A DNA stretch of 64,000 nt from Kitasatospora acidiphila (GCF_006636205.1 NZ_VIGB01000003.1:7938501-8002500), one strand, 5' to 3'. Shown: positions 33,001 to 42,370, counted from the first letter of the stretch. The notes: a model not told the origin generated them from the letters alone. Made by a program: numbers and translations.

Positions 33001-34593
33001 CTACCGCACGACGTTGATGAAGCTCATCATGCCGTTGTCCTCATGGGCGGCGATGTGGCAGTGGAACATCCACGCGCCCGTGTAGTCCGAGAACGGGATC
33101 CGGATCACCACGCGGCCGGGTACCCCGTTCACCGCGTGCGGGACCACGACGATGTCCTGGTCGTGGATGTACCGCTTGGGGTCGCCGTTGATCGACATCA
33201 CCTGGAAGGCGGTGGTGTGCAGGTGGAACGGGTGGTCCTCACCGGCGGTGTTGGTGATGGTCCACTCCTCGACGGTGCCGAGCTTGGCCGGGGTGGCGAA
33301 GACCGAGGCGTCCGACGAGAACTGCTTGCCGTTGATGTAGAACTGGGTGCCGTCGGAGTTCTCGGAGAGCTGCAGATCGCGGTTCTGGGCGATCGGCGCT
33401 GACCTCAGGTCGGCGGGTGCGGTCGGCATCGAGCCCGCGAACGCGGGGAGCCGCTTGACCGGGGTGCCGGCGACCTTGAGGGTGGCCAGCGTCGTGTCCG
33501 GATACTGGTCGCCCTGCGGGCCGTTGCTGTAGGCGGTGGTGCGCAGGGTCGCGGTGCCCGGGGTGCCGTTCGCGGTGACCAGCACGTCGTACCGCTTGCC
33601 CGGCGGCAGCAGCAGGGTGTTCGGCGTGGTGGTCAGGGCGACCGGGGTGCCGTCCTCGCCGATCACGGTGAAGCTGTAGCCGTCGAGTTGGAGCTGGTAG
33701 AAGATGTCGGCGCCGGCGTTGACCAGCCGCCAGAGCTGGGTCTCGTTCGGCTTCATGCTCAGCACCGGTCGCAGCTGGCCGTTGACCAGGCGCACGGTGG
33801 GGTTGTTGGAGTTGATCGAGTTGCCGCCGGTGTTCTGCGGGATGTGCCCGGTCGCGTCGATCTGAGCGTCCTTCAGCACCAGGGTGCGCGTGGTGATGTT
33901 GCGCAGGTCCTTGGGCAGCAGGGTGCGGTCGTCGCCGATGATCAGCGCACCGGACAGGCCGGCGAAGATCTGGTCCTCGACGTCACCCGTCATCGAGCCG
34001 GTCATGCCCGACATGTCGTAGGAGCCGGGCGAGCTGCAGCTGGTCCCCATGGCGTGGCTGTGGTACCAGAAGGTGCCCTGCGGGTGGTTGGCCGGAATGG
34101 CCAGCTGGTAGGTGGTGGTGGCGCCCGGAGCCACGCACAGGAACGGGTCGTCCGACTGGCCCGTGGGCGACACGTGCAGGCCGTGGAAGTGCAGGTTGGT
34201 GGCGACCGGCAGGTGGTTGACCAGCTTGATGGTGACGGTCGATCCGGGCCGCGCCCGGATGGTGGGGGCGGTGAACGTGCCCGAGTAGGTGTCGCCGTAG
34301 ACCTTCTTGCCGCCCACCTGGAACGAGGCCTGGGACGCGCCCAGTGTGATCGTCACGTTCTGCTGGTTGCCCGTGTCGGCGTCGGCCGGGTCGTGGAAGG
34401 GCAGCCCCGGGTGCATGCCCTTTTCCTGCTGGGCCGTGGACGGCGGTTGGGTGTCTCTGGGCGAGTCGGCCATCGCCTCGGTGCCGACTGCCACCGAGAG
34501 CAGCAGCGCCACGGCGGTCATGGCGTGGATGGTGCGTCTGGTCCGCCGTATGTGCAGACGGTGGCCGTCACGCACCATGATGTCCCTGGACAT
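33001..34593 (-). CDS. Secreted multicopper oxidase (laccase/CueO-like)
   Basis: Protein of 530 residues with three cupredoxin domains. An Arg-rich N-terminus (RRTRRTIHAMTAVALLLSVA) looks like a secretion signal. Copper ligands are all present: HFHGLHV (135-141), WYHSH (176-180), HPFHLHTTAFQV, and HCH..AHEDNGMM (511-523) with the axial Met. Members oxidise phenols or Cu(I)/Fe(II) outside the cell. The Met-rich stretch SYDMSGMTGSMTGD after the second motif hints at copper handling. It is a single gene, with an iron-uptake lipoprotein next to it. Confidence 0.93.
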   Translation of the reverse strand: MSRDIMVRDGHRLHIRRTRRTIHAMTAVALLLSVAVGTEAMADSPRDTQPPSTAQQEKGMHPGLPFHDPADADTGNQQNVTITLGASQASFQVGGKKVYGDTYSGTFTAPTIRARPGSTVTIKLVNHLPVATNLHFHGLHVSPTGQSDDPFLCVAPGATTTYQLAIPANHPQGTFWYHSHAMGTSCSSPGSYDMSGMTGSMTGDVEDQIFAGLSGALIIGDDRTLLPKDLRNITTRTLVLKDAQIDATGHIPQNTGGNSINSNNPTVRLVNGQLRPVLSMKPNETQLWRLVNAGADIFYQLQLDGYSFTVIGEDGTPVALTTTPNTLLLPPGKRYDVLVTANGTPGTATLRTTAYSNGPQGDQYPDTTLATLKVAGTPVKRLPAFAGSMPTAPADLRSAPIAQNRDLQLSENSDGTQFYINGKQFSSDASVFATPAKLGTVEEWTITNTAGEDHPFHLHTTAFQVMSINGDPKRYIHDQDIVVVPHAVNGVPGRVVIRIPFSDYTGAWMFHCHIAAHEDNGMMSFINVVR

Positions 34594-34621
34594 CTGGTCT
34601 CCGAAAGAGTGAGGGTGCTTG

Positions 34622-34645
34622 GGGTTGAGTGGTGCGGCTCAACCC
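34622..34645 (-). promoter_or_regulatory. Inverted repeat in the oxidase leader
   Basis: GGGTTGAG and CTCAACCC flank 8 bases, about 30 bp before the oxidase start. It could be an operator or an attenuator. It does not match a copper-repressor box I can name. Confidence 0.4.
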
Positions 34646-34746
34646 TTCCGGATCCCTCGGATATCGGACAAGCGTTTGCCTCAAATATGACCGCCCTTTT
34701 CCAGCTCGGCATCTTGACAAGCCGGGTGCGCGGGCACAGCGAAGCA

Positions 34747-34775
34747 GCCTTCGGTGACAGGTTGTCACCGAAGGC
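34747..34775 (-). terminator. Hairpin terminator after the substrate-binding protein gene
   Basis: GCCTTCGGTGACA and TGTCACCGAAGGC form a perfect 13-bp stem with a GGT loop, 20 bp past the stop at 34795. Confidence 0.85.
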
Positions 34776-34794
34776 GTGTCGGCTCGCTGTCGGC

Positions 34795-35871
34795 TCAGAG
34801 CAGGCCGGCGTCCTGCAGGAGCTGCAGCGCCTCCTTTCCGTCACCGAGGTCGGCGACGTTGGCCATGGTGCCGATCGAGTCGAGCGGCGGCAGGTTCTCC
34901 TTGCTCTTGACGCCCGCCACCAACGGGTACTCGTAGCTCTGCGAGTTGGCGATCAGGGTCTGGGCGGGGGCGCTGGCCAGGTAGGCGAGGAACGCCTGGG
35001 CGGCCGGCTGGTGCTTGCTGCTGGAGAGGACGCCGGCACCGGAGACGTCGACCAGCGCGCCGGCGTCGCCCTTGGCGAAGTAGTGCAGCGCGCTCTTGGT
35101 GCCGGCGGGGGTCTTCTCGTCGCGCAGCCGGTACCAGTAGTAGTGGTCGACCACGCCACCCTGCACCTCGCCGCTGTTGATCGCGGCGGACAGGTCCTCG
35201 TTGCTGTCGTAGACCTTGGCGTTGGCCTTCAGGCCCTGCAGCCACTTCTTGGCGGCGTCCGCGCCCTGGGACTTCAGGACCCGGCTGACGATCGGGGCGA
35301 AGTCGGTCTCGCTCGGCGCGATGCCGAGACGGCCCTTCCACTCCGGCTTGGCCAGGTCGAGCACGGAGGTGGGCGGGGCGCTGTCCGCCGGGGTGCCGGT
35401 GGCGGCGTCGAACGCGGCGGTGCGGGCGGAGACGCCCACCCAGTCGCCCTTGGGCGAGCTGTCCGCGGCCGGCACGGCCTTGAGGGTGTCGTCGGCCACC
35501 TTGGTGAGCAGGCCCTTCTCCTCAAGGATCGTCAGGGCCGGCGGGTTCTCCGCGTAGAAGACGTCGGCAGGGGAGGCGGAGCCCTCCTGCAGGATCTGGT
35601 TGGCCAGCTCGGCTTCGTCACCCGAGCGCAGGTTCACCTTCACGCCGGTGCGCTTCTGGAAGTCGTCCGCCAGCGCCTTGGTGGTCTGCTCGTGCTGGCC
35701 GCTGTACACCGTGATCGACTGGCCCGCCAGCGCCTGACCGCTGGCCGGCGCCGCGGCCGCGGCCGGCGAGGCGTCCGAGGCGGCGCCGCCGCCCGATCCG
35801 CATGCCGTCAGGGCCAGGCAGGAGACGGACAGGATGGCGATCGCGGCGGTGGCACGCGCGGTTGTGGGCAC
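34795..35871 (-). CDS. Iron(III) ABC transporter substrate-binding lipoprotein
   Basis: Protein of 358 residues. The signal peptide ends in a lipobox LTAC (Cys24). SITVYSGQHEQTTKALADDF, DVFYAENPPALTILEEKGLL and GGVVDHYYWYRL (with the paired Tyr used to hold iron) match the FbpA/FutA class. No permease or ATPase gene is adjacent, so it must work with a transporter encoded elsewhere. An iron box lies just upstream and a strong terminator follows, so it is a monocistronic iron-regulated unit. Confidence 0.9.
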   Translation of the reverse strand: MPTTARATAAIAILSVSCLALTACGSGGGAASDASPAAAAAPASGQALAGQSITVYSGQHEQTTKALADDFQKRTGVKVNLRSGDEAELANQILQEGSASPADVFYAENPPALTILEEKGLLTKVADDTLKAVPAADSSPKGDWVGVSARTAAFDAATGTPADSAPPTSVLDLAKPEWKGRLGIAPSETDFAPIVSRVLKSQGADAAKKWLQGLKANAKVYDSNEDLSAAINSGEVQGGVVDHYYWYRLRDEKTPAGTKSALHYFAKGDAGALVDVSGAGVLSSSKHQPAAQAFLAYLASAPAQTLIANSQSYEYPLVAGVKSKENLPPLDSIGTMANVADLGDGKEALQLLQDAGLL

Positions 35872-35914
35872 GGTGAGCTCTCTCCAGTTCGGGACCTGAC
35901 GGGAGGACTCTAGA

Positions 35915-35933
35915 GGAGGTAAGCCTTGCCTAA
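35915..35933 (-). promoter_or_regulatory. Iron box (DmdR/IdeR-type operator)
   Basis: On the minus strand TTAGGCAAGGCTTACCTC matches the TTAGGTTAGGCTAACCTAA consensus closely. It lies 44-62 bp before the substrate-binding protein start, where a repressor would block transcription when iron is plentiful. Confidence 0.8.
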
Positions 35934-36041
35934 CAAGCGGGTGGGTGAATTGCGTGGATCTGTTGACGCTCGCGGGTCACCTCGCCGGTCACCCCAGTGC
36001 TCACCCCGCCCGCGCGTGTCGCGACCGCCTCAGTGGCCGCC

Positions 36042-37007
36042 TCAGTGGCCGCCCCGGCGGTGCGCGCCGGCCGTGACCCCGGTCCGCTCGCGCAGCAGCA
36101 ACCGCAGCGACCCGGCGTTCTCGTAGCCGACCCGCCGGGCGATCACCTCGATCGGCTGGTCGGTGGTGCGCAGCAGGTGCACCGCCTGCTCGACCCGCAG
36201 CTCCTGGACGAACCGCACCGGCGAACTGCCCAGCACCGCACGGGTGGTGCGCTGCAGGGTGCGCTCGCTGACACCCAGCGCCCGGGCGGCGGCCTTGATG
36301 TCCAGCGGCTCGGCCAGCCGCTCGCGGGCCCAGCGCTCGAAGGCGGCCACCGTGGGGTCGCTCTGGGCCAGGGTGCTCGGCAGGGTGTGCGCGGTCTGCG
36401 AGGGGCGCTCGTCGATCACCAGGTGACGGGCCACCAGGTCGCTCAGCGCCGGGCTGGCCCGCCGCACCAGGGTGAGCGCCAGGTCGACGTGGCCGAAGGC
36501 GGCGCCCGCCGTGGTCACCCCGTCGGCGTGGGTCACCATGGCGTCCCGGTCGAGCCGGACCCGCGGATAGCGGCGGCCGAAGTACGGCGCCAGCCACCAG
36601 GTGGTGGTGGCTGACAGTCCGTCCAGCACCCCGGCCTCGGCGAGCAGGAAGCTGCCGGCGCAGGCGGTGGCGATCGGGGTGCGGCGCTCCCGGGCGCGGC
36701 GCAGCAACTCCCGGGCCGGGGCCAGGTCGGGGCCCGCCACCAGCTCGATCAGCTGGTCCGGGTCGAACCGCGGCACGGCGGGCACCAGCAGCAGGTCGCA
36801 GTCGACGATGCGCTCGACCGGCGCGACGCCGACGGTGAGTCCGGCGCCGGTGCGCACGGTCGGGGTGAAGCCGACCGTTTCGACCTCCCAGGCGGGCGGC
36901 GGCTGCGGCAGCCTGCCGCGCAGCCCGTTGGCGCAGCGCAGGATGTCCAGCACCGCCGTCAGGCCGGAGTCGAACACGCCGTCAAGGACCAGCACACCAA
37001 CCCGCAT
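36042..37007 (-). CDS. GlxA-family AraC-type transcriptional regulator
   Basis: Protein of 321 residues. The N-terminal DJ-1/PfpI-like domain (VGVLVLDGVFDSGLTAVLDI, TPIATACAGSFLLAEAGVLD) has Cys in the usual nucleophile elbow. The C-terminal double HTH is AraC-type: LDIKAAARALGVSERTLQRT, QPIEVIARRVGYENAGSLRL. It is divergent from the monooxygenase gene at 37134, a likely target. The start codon lacks a clear ribosome site. Confidence 0.92.
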   Translation of the reverse strand: MRVGVLVLDGVFDSGLTAVLDILRCANGLRGRLPQPPPAWEVETVGFTPTVRTGAGLTVGVAPVERIVDCDLLLVPAVPRFDPDQLIELVAGPDLAPARELLRRARERRTPIATACAGSFLLAEAGVLDGLSATTTWWLAPYFGRRYPRVRLDRDAMVTHADGVTTAGAAFGHVDLALTLVRRASPALSDLVARHLVIDERPSQTAHTLPSTLAQSDPTVAAFERWARERLAEPLDIKAAARALGVSERTLQRTTRAVLGSSPVRFVQELRVEQAVHLLRTTDQPIEVIARRVGYENAGSLRLLLRERTGVTAGAHRRGGH

Positions 37008-37133
37008 GTCGGAAACGATATCGGATGTGTCGTTCCCGCCACTGAGGCGGGTGCCCGAGGGGCCGTAGCTTTCTGGTCAGCGGCCGGGCGATGCGCCCGG
37101 CGGATGATGCAGACGACGGAGATTGGAGCACCC

Positions 37134-37427
37134 ATGTCGAAGCTCGGATTCCTGGTCCGGTTCGAGGCCAAGCCCGAAGGCGCCGAGGCGGTCGGCCAGT
37201 TGCTGCGGGACGCGGTGGAACTGGCCCGCGCCGAGGAAGGCACCGTCAGCTGGTACTCCTTCCAGGAGAGCCCCACCGTCTTCGGCGTCTTCGACACCTT
37301 CGACGACGAGGAGGGTCGCGACGCCCACCTCAACGGGCGGATCGCCGACGCCATTCGGGAGATCGCCCCCACGCTGCTGGCGGCGCCTCCCGAGATCAAG
37401 CGCACCACCATCCTCGCCATCAAGTAG
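37134..37427 (+). CDS. Antibiotic biosynthesis monooxygenase (ABM)-domain protein
   Basis: Protein of 97 residues starting KLGFLVRFEAKPEGAE after GGAG 7 bp upstream. EEGTVSWYSFQESPTVFGVF and DAHLNGRIADAI are typical of the dimeric ABM fold. Members act as small oxygenases, heme-degrading enzymes or stress proteins; the substrate here is unknown. Confidence 0.85.
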   Translation: MSKLGFLVRFEAKPEGAEAVGQLLRDAVELARAEEGTVSWYSFQESPTVFGVFDTFDDEEGRDAHLNGRIADAIREIAPTLLAAPPEIKRTTILAIK

Positions 37428-37502
37428 CGGGCTGGATCGGATACGCTCGGCCTCTTGATCGGCTATCACACAGGATCAGCTATCCGGGGGCAGGGGGTCG
37501 TC

Positions 37503-38134
37503 ATGGAGACGGATCTGGTCGAGGTGACATCGGCGGACGAACTGAGGGAGCTGCTGGGGGAGATCACGCCGGCGGCAGCCGACAAGGTGCGGCCCGGCCT
37601 GCACGAGTACGACAAGGCGTGGCTGGCCGCGTCGCCGTTCTGCCTGGTCTCCACCTCGGCGGCCGACGGCAGTTGCGACACCTCGCCGAAGGGCGATCCG
37701 GCCGGCTTCACCCTGGTGCTGGACGACACCAGGATCGCCATCCCCGAGCGGCCCGGCAACCGGCGCGCCGACGGGTTCCACAACATCCTCAGCAACCCGC
37801 GGGTCGGCCTGCTCTTCATGATCCCCGGTCGCCCCGACACCCTGCGGATCAACGGCCGGGCCCGGATCCTGCGGGACGCGCCGTTCTTCGACCGGATGGT
37901 GGTCAAGGGCCACCGTCCCAAGGTGGCGCTGCTGGTGGAGATCGAGGAGGTCTTCTACCACTGCCCCAAGGCCCTGCTGCGCGGCGGCCTGTGGAAGACG
38001 GAGGGCTGGCACCCGCAGGCCGCGCCGTCCCGCGCGCAGATCGCCAAAATCCTGGAGCAACGCCCGGAGGCGCTGGGGAGTTGGAGGAGTACTACGGCGC
38101 CCGGTACGGCGAGCAGCTGTACAGCGGTTCCTGA
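37503..38134 (+). pseudogene. Pyridoxamine 5'-phosphate oxidase-family protein, frameshifted near the 3' end
   Basis: FMN-binding split-barrel protein of about 210 residues: CLVSTSAADGSCDTSPKGDP, GFTLVLDDTRIAIPERPGN, FHNILSNPRVGLLFMIPG. The first frame continues past the family end into unrelated sequence. One missing base in the G run 38075-38078 restores the expected tail ELEEYYGARYGEQLY and a stop at 38134. Because only the last 20 codons are affected, a sequencing error is more likely than decay. Confidence 0.8.
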
Positions 38135-38150
38135 CGGACCATCAAGACTG

Positions 38151-38561
38151 TCAGGCGTCCAGAACCGCCGCCACCGCTTCGATCTCCACCAACTGGTCGT
38201 AGTAGCCGAGCACCGTGACGCCCATCAGGGTGCTCGGCACATCGTGGTCGCCGAAGGCGTCCCGCACCACCGCCCAGGCGGTCACCAGGTCCTGCTGCCG
38301 GCTGGAGGCCACCAGCACCCGGGTGCTGATCACATCCTCCATCGTCGCCCCGGCATCGCCCAGCGCGGTCCGCAGGTTGGCCACGGCCTGCGCGGCCTGA
38401 CCGGCGTAGTCGCCGACCGCCACGGTCGCCCCGGCCGCGTCCAGCGGGCAGGCACCGGCGAGGAAGATCAGCCGCGCCTCGGCCGGCGCGGTGGCCGCGT
38501 AGGCGTACTCGGCGACGTCGGACAGCGAGGCGGAACGGATCAGGGAGACGGCGCGCGGCAC
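38151..38561 (-). CDS. RidA (YjgF/UK114)-family protein
   Basis: Protein of 136 residues. LIFLAGACPLDAAGATVAVG, GQAAQAVANLRTALGDAGAT, VISTRVLVAS and LVEIEAVAAV are RidA hallmarks. The conserved Arg of the VISTRV strand, which binds the carboxylate of imines, is present. Some relatives act in secondary metabolism rather than in enamine hydrolysis. It is convergent with the oxidase-family gene. Confidence 0.92.
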   Translation of the reverse strand: MPRAVSLIRSASLSDVAEYAYAATAPAEARLIFLAGACPLDAAGATVAVGDYAGQAAQAVANLRTALGDAGATMEDVISTRVLVASSRQQDLVTAWAVVRDAFGDHDVPSTLMGVTVLGYYDQLVEIEAVAAVLDA

Positions 38562-38672
38562 GGGCGGTCCTTCCGGGAGAGCGGAGCGGCTGGCCCCGAA
38601 GGGCGCAGCGGGTCGCCGTCATCCTGCCAACCGGCGTGGGTGCCGGCACCTGGTTTTCGCGTGGCCGGGCCC

Positions 38673-39424
38673 TCAGGGAACGACAATTCCCAGGTGTCGC
38701 CGAAGCGCTGAGGTGCCGTCATCGGTGAGCCGCACAGCCCGGGAGGTTCCGATGCGCTGCAGCCAGCCGGTGTCGAGTGCGTGGCGGCAGAGCGCGGCAC
38801 CCACCGAGCCGGCCAGATGCGGGCGGCGCTCCGTCCAGTCGATGCACGGGCGTACGGCGGGCGGCGGGAGCGGGCGGGCCCGGCGGGGGAGGGGACGCCG
38901 AGCTCGGCCAGCCAGGCCTCGCCGGTCGGCGTCAGCGTCAGGCCGCGAGTCCAGTCGAGCAGGCCGCGTTCCGTCATCGCGTCCATGATCGCCACGCCCA
39001 GGGTGCCGGCCAGATGGTCGTAGCAGGTGCGGGCCCGGGCCAGCGCGCGCCGGCGGGAGTCGCCGGCCAGTGTGGCGGGCGCCGGTGACGCGGGAGCCGC
39101 CGGATCGGCCCGCTCGGCGAGCAGCTCGACCAGTTCCGCCGCCGCCGGATCGGCCAGTTGCAGATACCGGTGCCGGCCCTGCCGGGCCTCGGCCAGCAGG
39201 CCGCCGTCGACCAGCGCGTTCAGCTGCTCGGTCGCGGTGGAACGGGCGACGCCGGCCTGCCGGGCCAACTCACCGGCCGTCCACGCCCGGCCGTCCAGCA
39301 GTGCCAGGCAGAACGCCGCCCTGGTCGGCTCGGCCAGCAGCGCCGCGAGCGCGGCCAGCCGCCGGGCGTCGACGGGCTGCGCCGCGGATTGCGAGCGCTG
39401 GGTGTGCTCCATGCCGCCCATCAT
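38673..39424 (-). pseudogene. ArsR-family transcriptional regulator, frameshifted
   Basis: The N-terminal winged helix is clear: LAEPTRAAFCLALLDGRAWT, ELARQAGVARSTATEQLNAL, EARQGRHRYLQLAD. After ELGVPSPAG the frame is lost. One base added in the C run 38879-38881 gives the family tail RPCIDWTERRPHLAGSVGAA, LDTGWLQRIGTSRAVRLTDD and a stop at 38673. It is divergent from the flavin reductase gene, with an inverted repeat between, and probably represses it. An ATG at 39412 is an alternative start. Confidence 0.8.
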
Positions 39425-39435
39425 GGCCCAGTGAC

Positions 39436-39455
39436 TGTTCGGCCCACCCCGAACA
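39436..39455. promoter_or_regulatory. Inverted-repeat operator between ArsR and flavin reductase genes
   Basis: TGTTCGG and CCGAACA flank CCCACC, a perfect 7-bp dyad. It lies 12 bp from the ArsR start and 23 bp from the flavin reductase start, so one bound dimer could block both. Confidence 0.65.
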
Positions 39456-39477
39456 ACGGCGCGCCTACGGTCGCCGC

Positions 39478-40125
39478 ATGACAGTCACGCAGCAGTTGGA
39501 CGGCGCAGTGCGGCCGAGCCACCAGACGATCACCCCGAGCATCCTGTACTTCGGCACGCCCGTCGTGCTGCTCACCACCGAGAACCCCGACGGCTCGTTC
39601 AACCTGGCGCCGATCTCCTCGGCGTGGGCGCTCGGCCAGGTGGTGGTGCTGGGCCTGGGCACGGACGGGCAGACCGGCGCCAATCTGGCGGCCCGGCCGG
39701 AGCTGGTGATCAGCCTGCCCGAGCCGCACCAGTGGCCGCAGGTGGAGCGGCTCGGCGAGCTCACCGGCAGGGCGGAACCGCGCACCCACCCGCGCCGGGT
39801 GTTCCAGTACGAGCCCGACAAGTTCGCGGCGGGCGGCTGGCACCCGCAGCCGTCGGTGGCGGTGCGCCCGCCCCGCGTGGCGCAGTGCCCGCTGCAACTC
39901 GAAGCCCGCGCGCAGCGGGTCGGCACCGACGCCGCCGGCGACTTCCTGATCGTGGAGGCCCGGGTGCTCAAGGTGCACGCGGACCCGCGCCTGGTGGTGC
40001 CCGGAACCCAGCACATCGAACCGGCTGCCTGGAGCCCGCTGATCTACAACTTCCGGCACTACTTCGGCCTCGGCCCGGAACTCGGCTCCGCCGACATCAC
40101 CGAGACCCCGCGCGGCCGCGAGTAG
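39478..40125 (+). CDS. Flavin reductase-like FMN-binding protein
   Basis: Protein of 215 residues. ILYFGTPVVLLTTENPDGSF, NLAPISSAWALGQVVVLGLG and GANLAARPELVISLPE match the flavin reductase-like split barrel. An ArsR regulator of the solo aromatic/redox-responsive type is divergent. The electron acceptor is unknown. Confidence 0.85.
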   Translation: MTVTQQLDGAVRPSHQTITPSILYFGTPVVLLTTENPDGSFNLAPISSAWALGQVVVLGLGTDGQTGANLAARPELVISLPEPHQWPQVERLGELTGRAEPRTHPRRVFQYEPDKFAAGGWHPQPSVAVRPPRVAQCPLQLEARAQRVGTDAAGDFLIVEARVLKVHADPRLVVPGTQHIEPAAWSPLIYNFRHYFGLGPELGSADITETPRGRE

Positions 40126-40234
40126 CGCGTCACGAGCGCCGCGGCGGCCTACCATCAGGAAAAGGGGGCCGCGGCGGCCGTGAACGACCGGTGCGGCCCA
40201 GGCACCGCACCGCACCGCGAGAGCGCACGCAGCG

Positions 40235-41002
40235 ATGGTTCTGTTCGTCGGCACTTCGGGCTGGCAGTACGACGACTGGCGCGGCGTCCTCTACGAACCG
40301 GGGACACCGCGCCGGCAGTGGCTTGCGCGGTACGCCGAGCGCTTCAGCACCGTCGAGAACAACGCCGCCTTCTACCGGCTGCCGCCAGCCGACACCTTCG
40401 CCGACTGGCGCGACCGGACACCGCCCGGCTTCCGGATGGCGGTCAAGGCGAGCCGCTACCTCACCCACATCAAGCGGCTGCGCGATCCCGCCGAGCCCGT
40501 CCAGCGGCTGTGCGCCGCCGTGGCCGGCCTGGGTGACCGCCTCGGCCCGGTCCTGCTGCAGCTGCCGCCCACCCTGCGGGCCGACCCCGGGCTGCTGGAG
40601 GCCTGCCTGGGCTGCTTCCCACCGCAGCTGCGGGTGGCCGTCGAGCCGCGCCACCAGTCGTGGTGGACCCGGGAGGTCCGTTCCGTGCTGACCAGGCACA
40701 ACGCGGCACTGTGCTGGGCCGACCGCCGGTCCCGCCCGGTCACTCCGCTGTGGCGCACCGCCGACTGGGGCTATCTGCGCTTCCATGAGGGCCTGGCACA
40801 CCCGTTCCCCCGGTACGGTAAGCAAGCGCTCGGTCACTGGGCGGCGCGGGTCGCCGAGACCTGGCCGAACACCGCCGACGTCCACGCCTACTTCAACAAC
40901 GACCTCGGCGGAGCCGCCGTGCTCGACGCCGCCGCCTTCGCGGCGATCGCCGCCCGCACGGGCCGCACCGTCGCCCCCGTCCCCATCCTTACGACCCGGT
41001 GA
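40235..41002 (+). CDS. DUF72 domain protein
   Basis: Protein of 255 residues. VGTSGWQYDDWRGVLYEPG, RYAERFSTVENNAAFYRLP, FRMAVKASRYLTHIKRLRD and YFNNDLGGAAVLDA are the DUF72 (YecE-like) TIM-barrel signatures. Activity is not established. It is followed 7 bp later by acylphosphatase, probably in one transcript. Confidence 0.92.
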   Translation: MVLFVGTSGWQYDDWRGVLYEPGTPRRQWLARYAERFSTVENNAAFYRLPPADTFADWRDRTPPGFRMAVKASRYLTHIKRLRDPAEPVQRLCAAVAGLGDRLGPVLLQLPPTLRADPGLLEACLGCFPPQLRVAVEPRHQSWWTREVRSVLTRHNAALCWADRRSRPVTPLWRTADWGYLRFHEGLAHPFPRYGKQALGHWAARVAETWPNTADVHAYFNNDLGGAAVLDAAAFAAIAARTGRTVAPVPILTTR

Positions 41003-41009
41003 GGTACCC

Positions 41010-41276
41010 GTGATCCGCAACCGAGTGATCGTCTCCGGCCAGGTGCAGGGAGTGTTCTTCCGCGACAGCTGCCGCGTGCTGGCCCAGGAGAACAGCGTGA
41101 ACGGCTGGGTCCGCAACCTGCCCGACGGCACCGTGGAGGCCGTCTTCGAGGGGCCGCCGGCCGGCGTCGCCCAGCTGCTCCGCTGGAGCCACCACGGCCC
41201 GGAGGGCGCGGTGGTGGAGCACGTCAGCCAGCACGAGGAGACGCCCGAGGGGCTGACCTCCTTCGAGGTGCGGTGA
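41010..41276 (+). CDS. acyP: Acylphosphatase
   Basis: Protein of 88 residues from a GTG preceded by GAGG. It hydrolyses acyl phosphates in the cytoplasm. The active-site loop GQVQGVFFRD holds Arg18, and NGWVRNLPDGTVE holds Asn36; the spacing equals that of known enzymes. Length is standard. Confidence 0.93.
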   Translation: MIRNRVIVSGQVQGVFFRDSCRVLAQENSVNGWVRNLPDGTVEAVFEGPPAGVAQLLRWSHHGPEGAVVEHVSQHEETPEGLTSFEVR

Positions 41277-41320
41277 TCCCGTCCCGAGGACGGCCGCGCC
41301 GAACCGTGTCGTGCGGGTAC

Positions 41321-41349
41321 GGATGACCTTTGGTGACGCGGTGTCATCC
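41321..41349. promoter_or_regulatory. Inverted repeat upstream of the peptidase gene
   Basis: GGATGAC and GTCATCC flank 15 bases, 113 bp before the peptidase start. It may be an operator or an acylphosphatase terminator. Confidence 0.35.
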
Positions 41350-41461
41350 GGGCGGCCGCGCTGAGTTGTCGTCCGTCGGGCATCCGGCTTGCCTGGTGCT
41401 AGCTCTGCTGCTGCGTCAGTGGTGGAGCCGGCACCATCCTCCACCCCTTGAGGGAGCAAGC

Positions 41462-42370
41462 ATGCCCGCACCACGTCGTTTGGCGCTCACTGCCTCGGTC
41501 GCCCTGCTGGCGGCCCTCGGCAGCGCGGCCCCCGCACTCGCGGCTCCGACTCGCCCGGCCACTGGGACCCACCCGGCCACCGCTGCCGACCCGGCCACAT
41601 TGACCCACCCGGCCGTCCAGCAGCTCACGGCGCTGCTCGGCCTCCCGCCGCTCGTGCACCACCTCACCGTGCACGGGCACCAGACCAAGCCGCGGATCCC
41701 GAGCTCGGCACCCGCCCACCTGGTCGGGCCGCACGGTGAGACGCCGGCCAACCAGAACTACAGCGCCAACTGGGCCGGCTACGTCGCCAACGCCAACAGC
41801 GGCACCGGCCCGTACAAGACCGTGAGTGCGAACTGGACCGCGCCGACGGCCACCTGCACCAGCCAGGACACCTACTCGTCCTTCTGGGTCGGCCTGGACG
41901 GCGACGGCAGCGACACCGTCGAGCAGACCGGCACCTCGGCGGACTGCTCGGGCGGCTCGCCGGTCTACTACGCCTGGTACGAGATGTACCCGGCCTACCC
42001 CGTGCAGCTCCCCGACCACGTGCAGCCCGGCGACCAGCTCAGCGCGAGCGTCGTCACCGACGGTTCGGGCAGCTTCACGCTCACGATCAGCGACTCCAGC
42101 CAGGGCTGGACCGAGAGCACCAGCCAGCAGCTGTCCGGGGCCCAGCTGGCCTCCGCCGAGGTGATCGCCGAGGCGCCGAGCAGCAACGCCGGGGTACTGC
42201 CGCTGACCGACTTCGGCACGGTCCAGTTCAGCGGGGCCAGCGTCAACGGCGGCTCGCTGACGGCCGCCAACCCGGAGAAGGTCGACATGGCAGCCAATGG
42301 CGTGCTCAAGGCCGCCACTTCGGACCTGTCCGGCGGCACCGACTTCTCGGTGGCCTGGAAGAGCACCTGA
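41462..42370 (+). CDS. Secreted G1-family glutamic endopeptidase
   Basis: Protein of 302 residues. A Sec signal (RRLALTASVALLAALGSAAP, cleavage near ALA-AP) and a propeptide of about 90 residues precede the peptidase. The catalytic Gln155 is in DTVEQTG after SSFWVGLDGDGS, and the catalytic Glu237 is in SAEVIAEAPS. YAWYEMYP is the third conserved block. Members are acid-active exported proteases, best known in fungi and found in actinomycetes. The ATG follows GAGGGAG. Confidence 0.92.
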   Translation: MPAPRRLALTASVALLAALGSAAPALAAPTRPATGTHPATAADPATLTHPAVQQLTALLGLPPLVHHLTVHGHQTKPRIPSSAPAHLVGPHGETPANQNYSANWAGYVANANSGTGPYKTVSANWTAPTATCTSQDTYSSFWVGLDGDGSDTVEQTGTSADCSGGSPVYYAWYEMYPAYPVQLPDHVQPGDQLSASVVTDGSGSFTLTISDSSQGWTESTSQQLSGAQLASAEVIAEAPSSNAGVLPLTDFGTVQFSGASVNGGSLTAANPEKVDMAANGVLKAATSDLSGGTDFSVAWKST

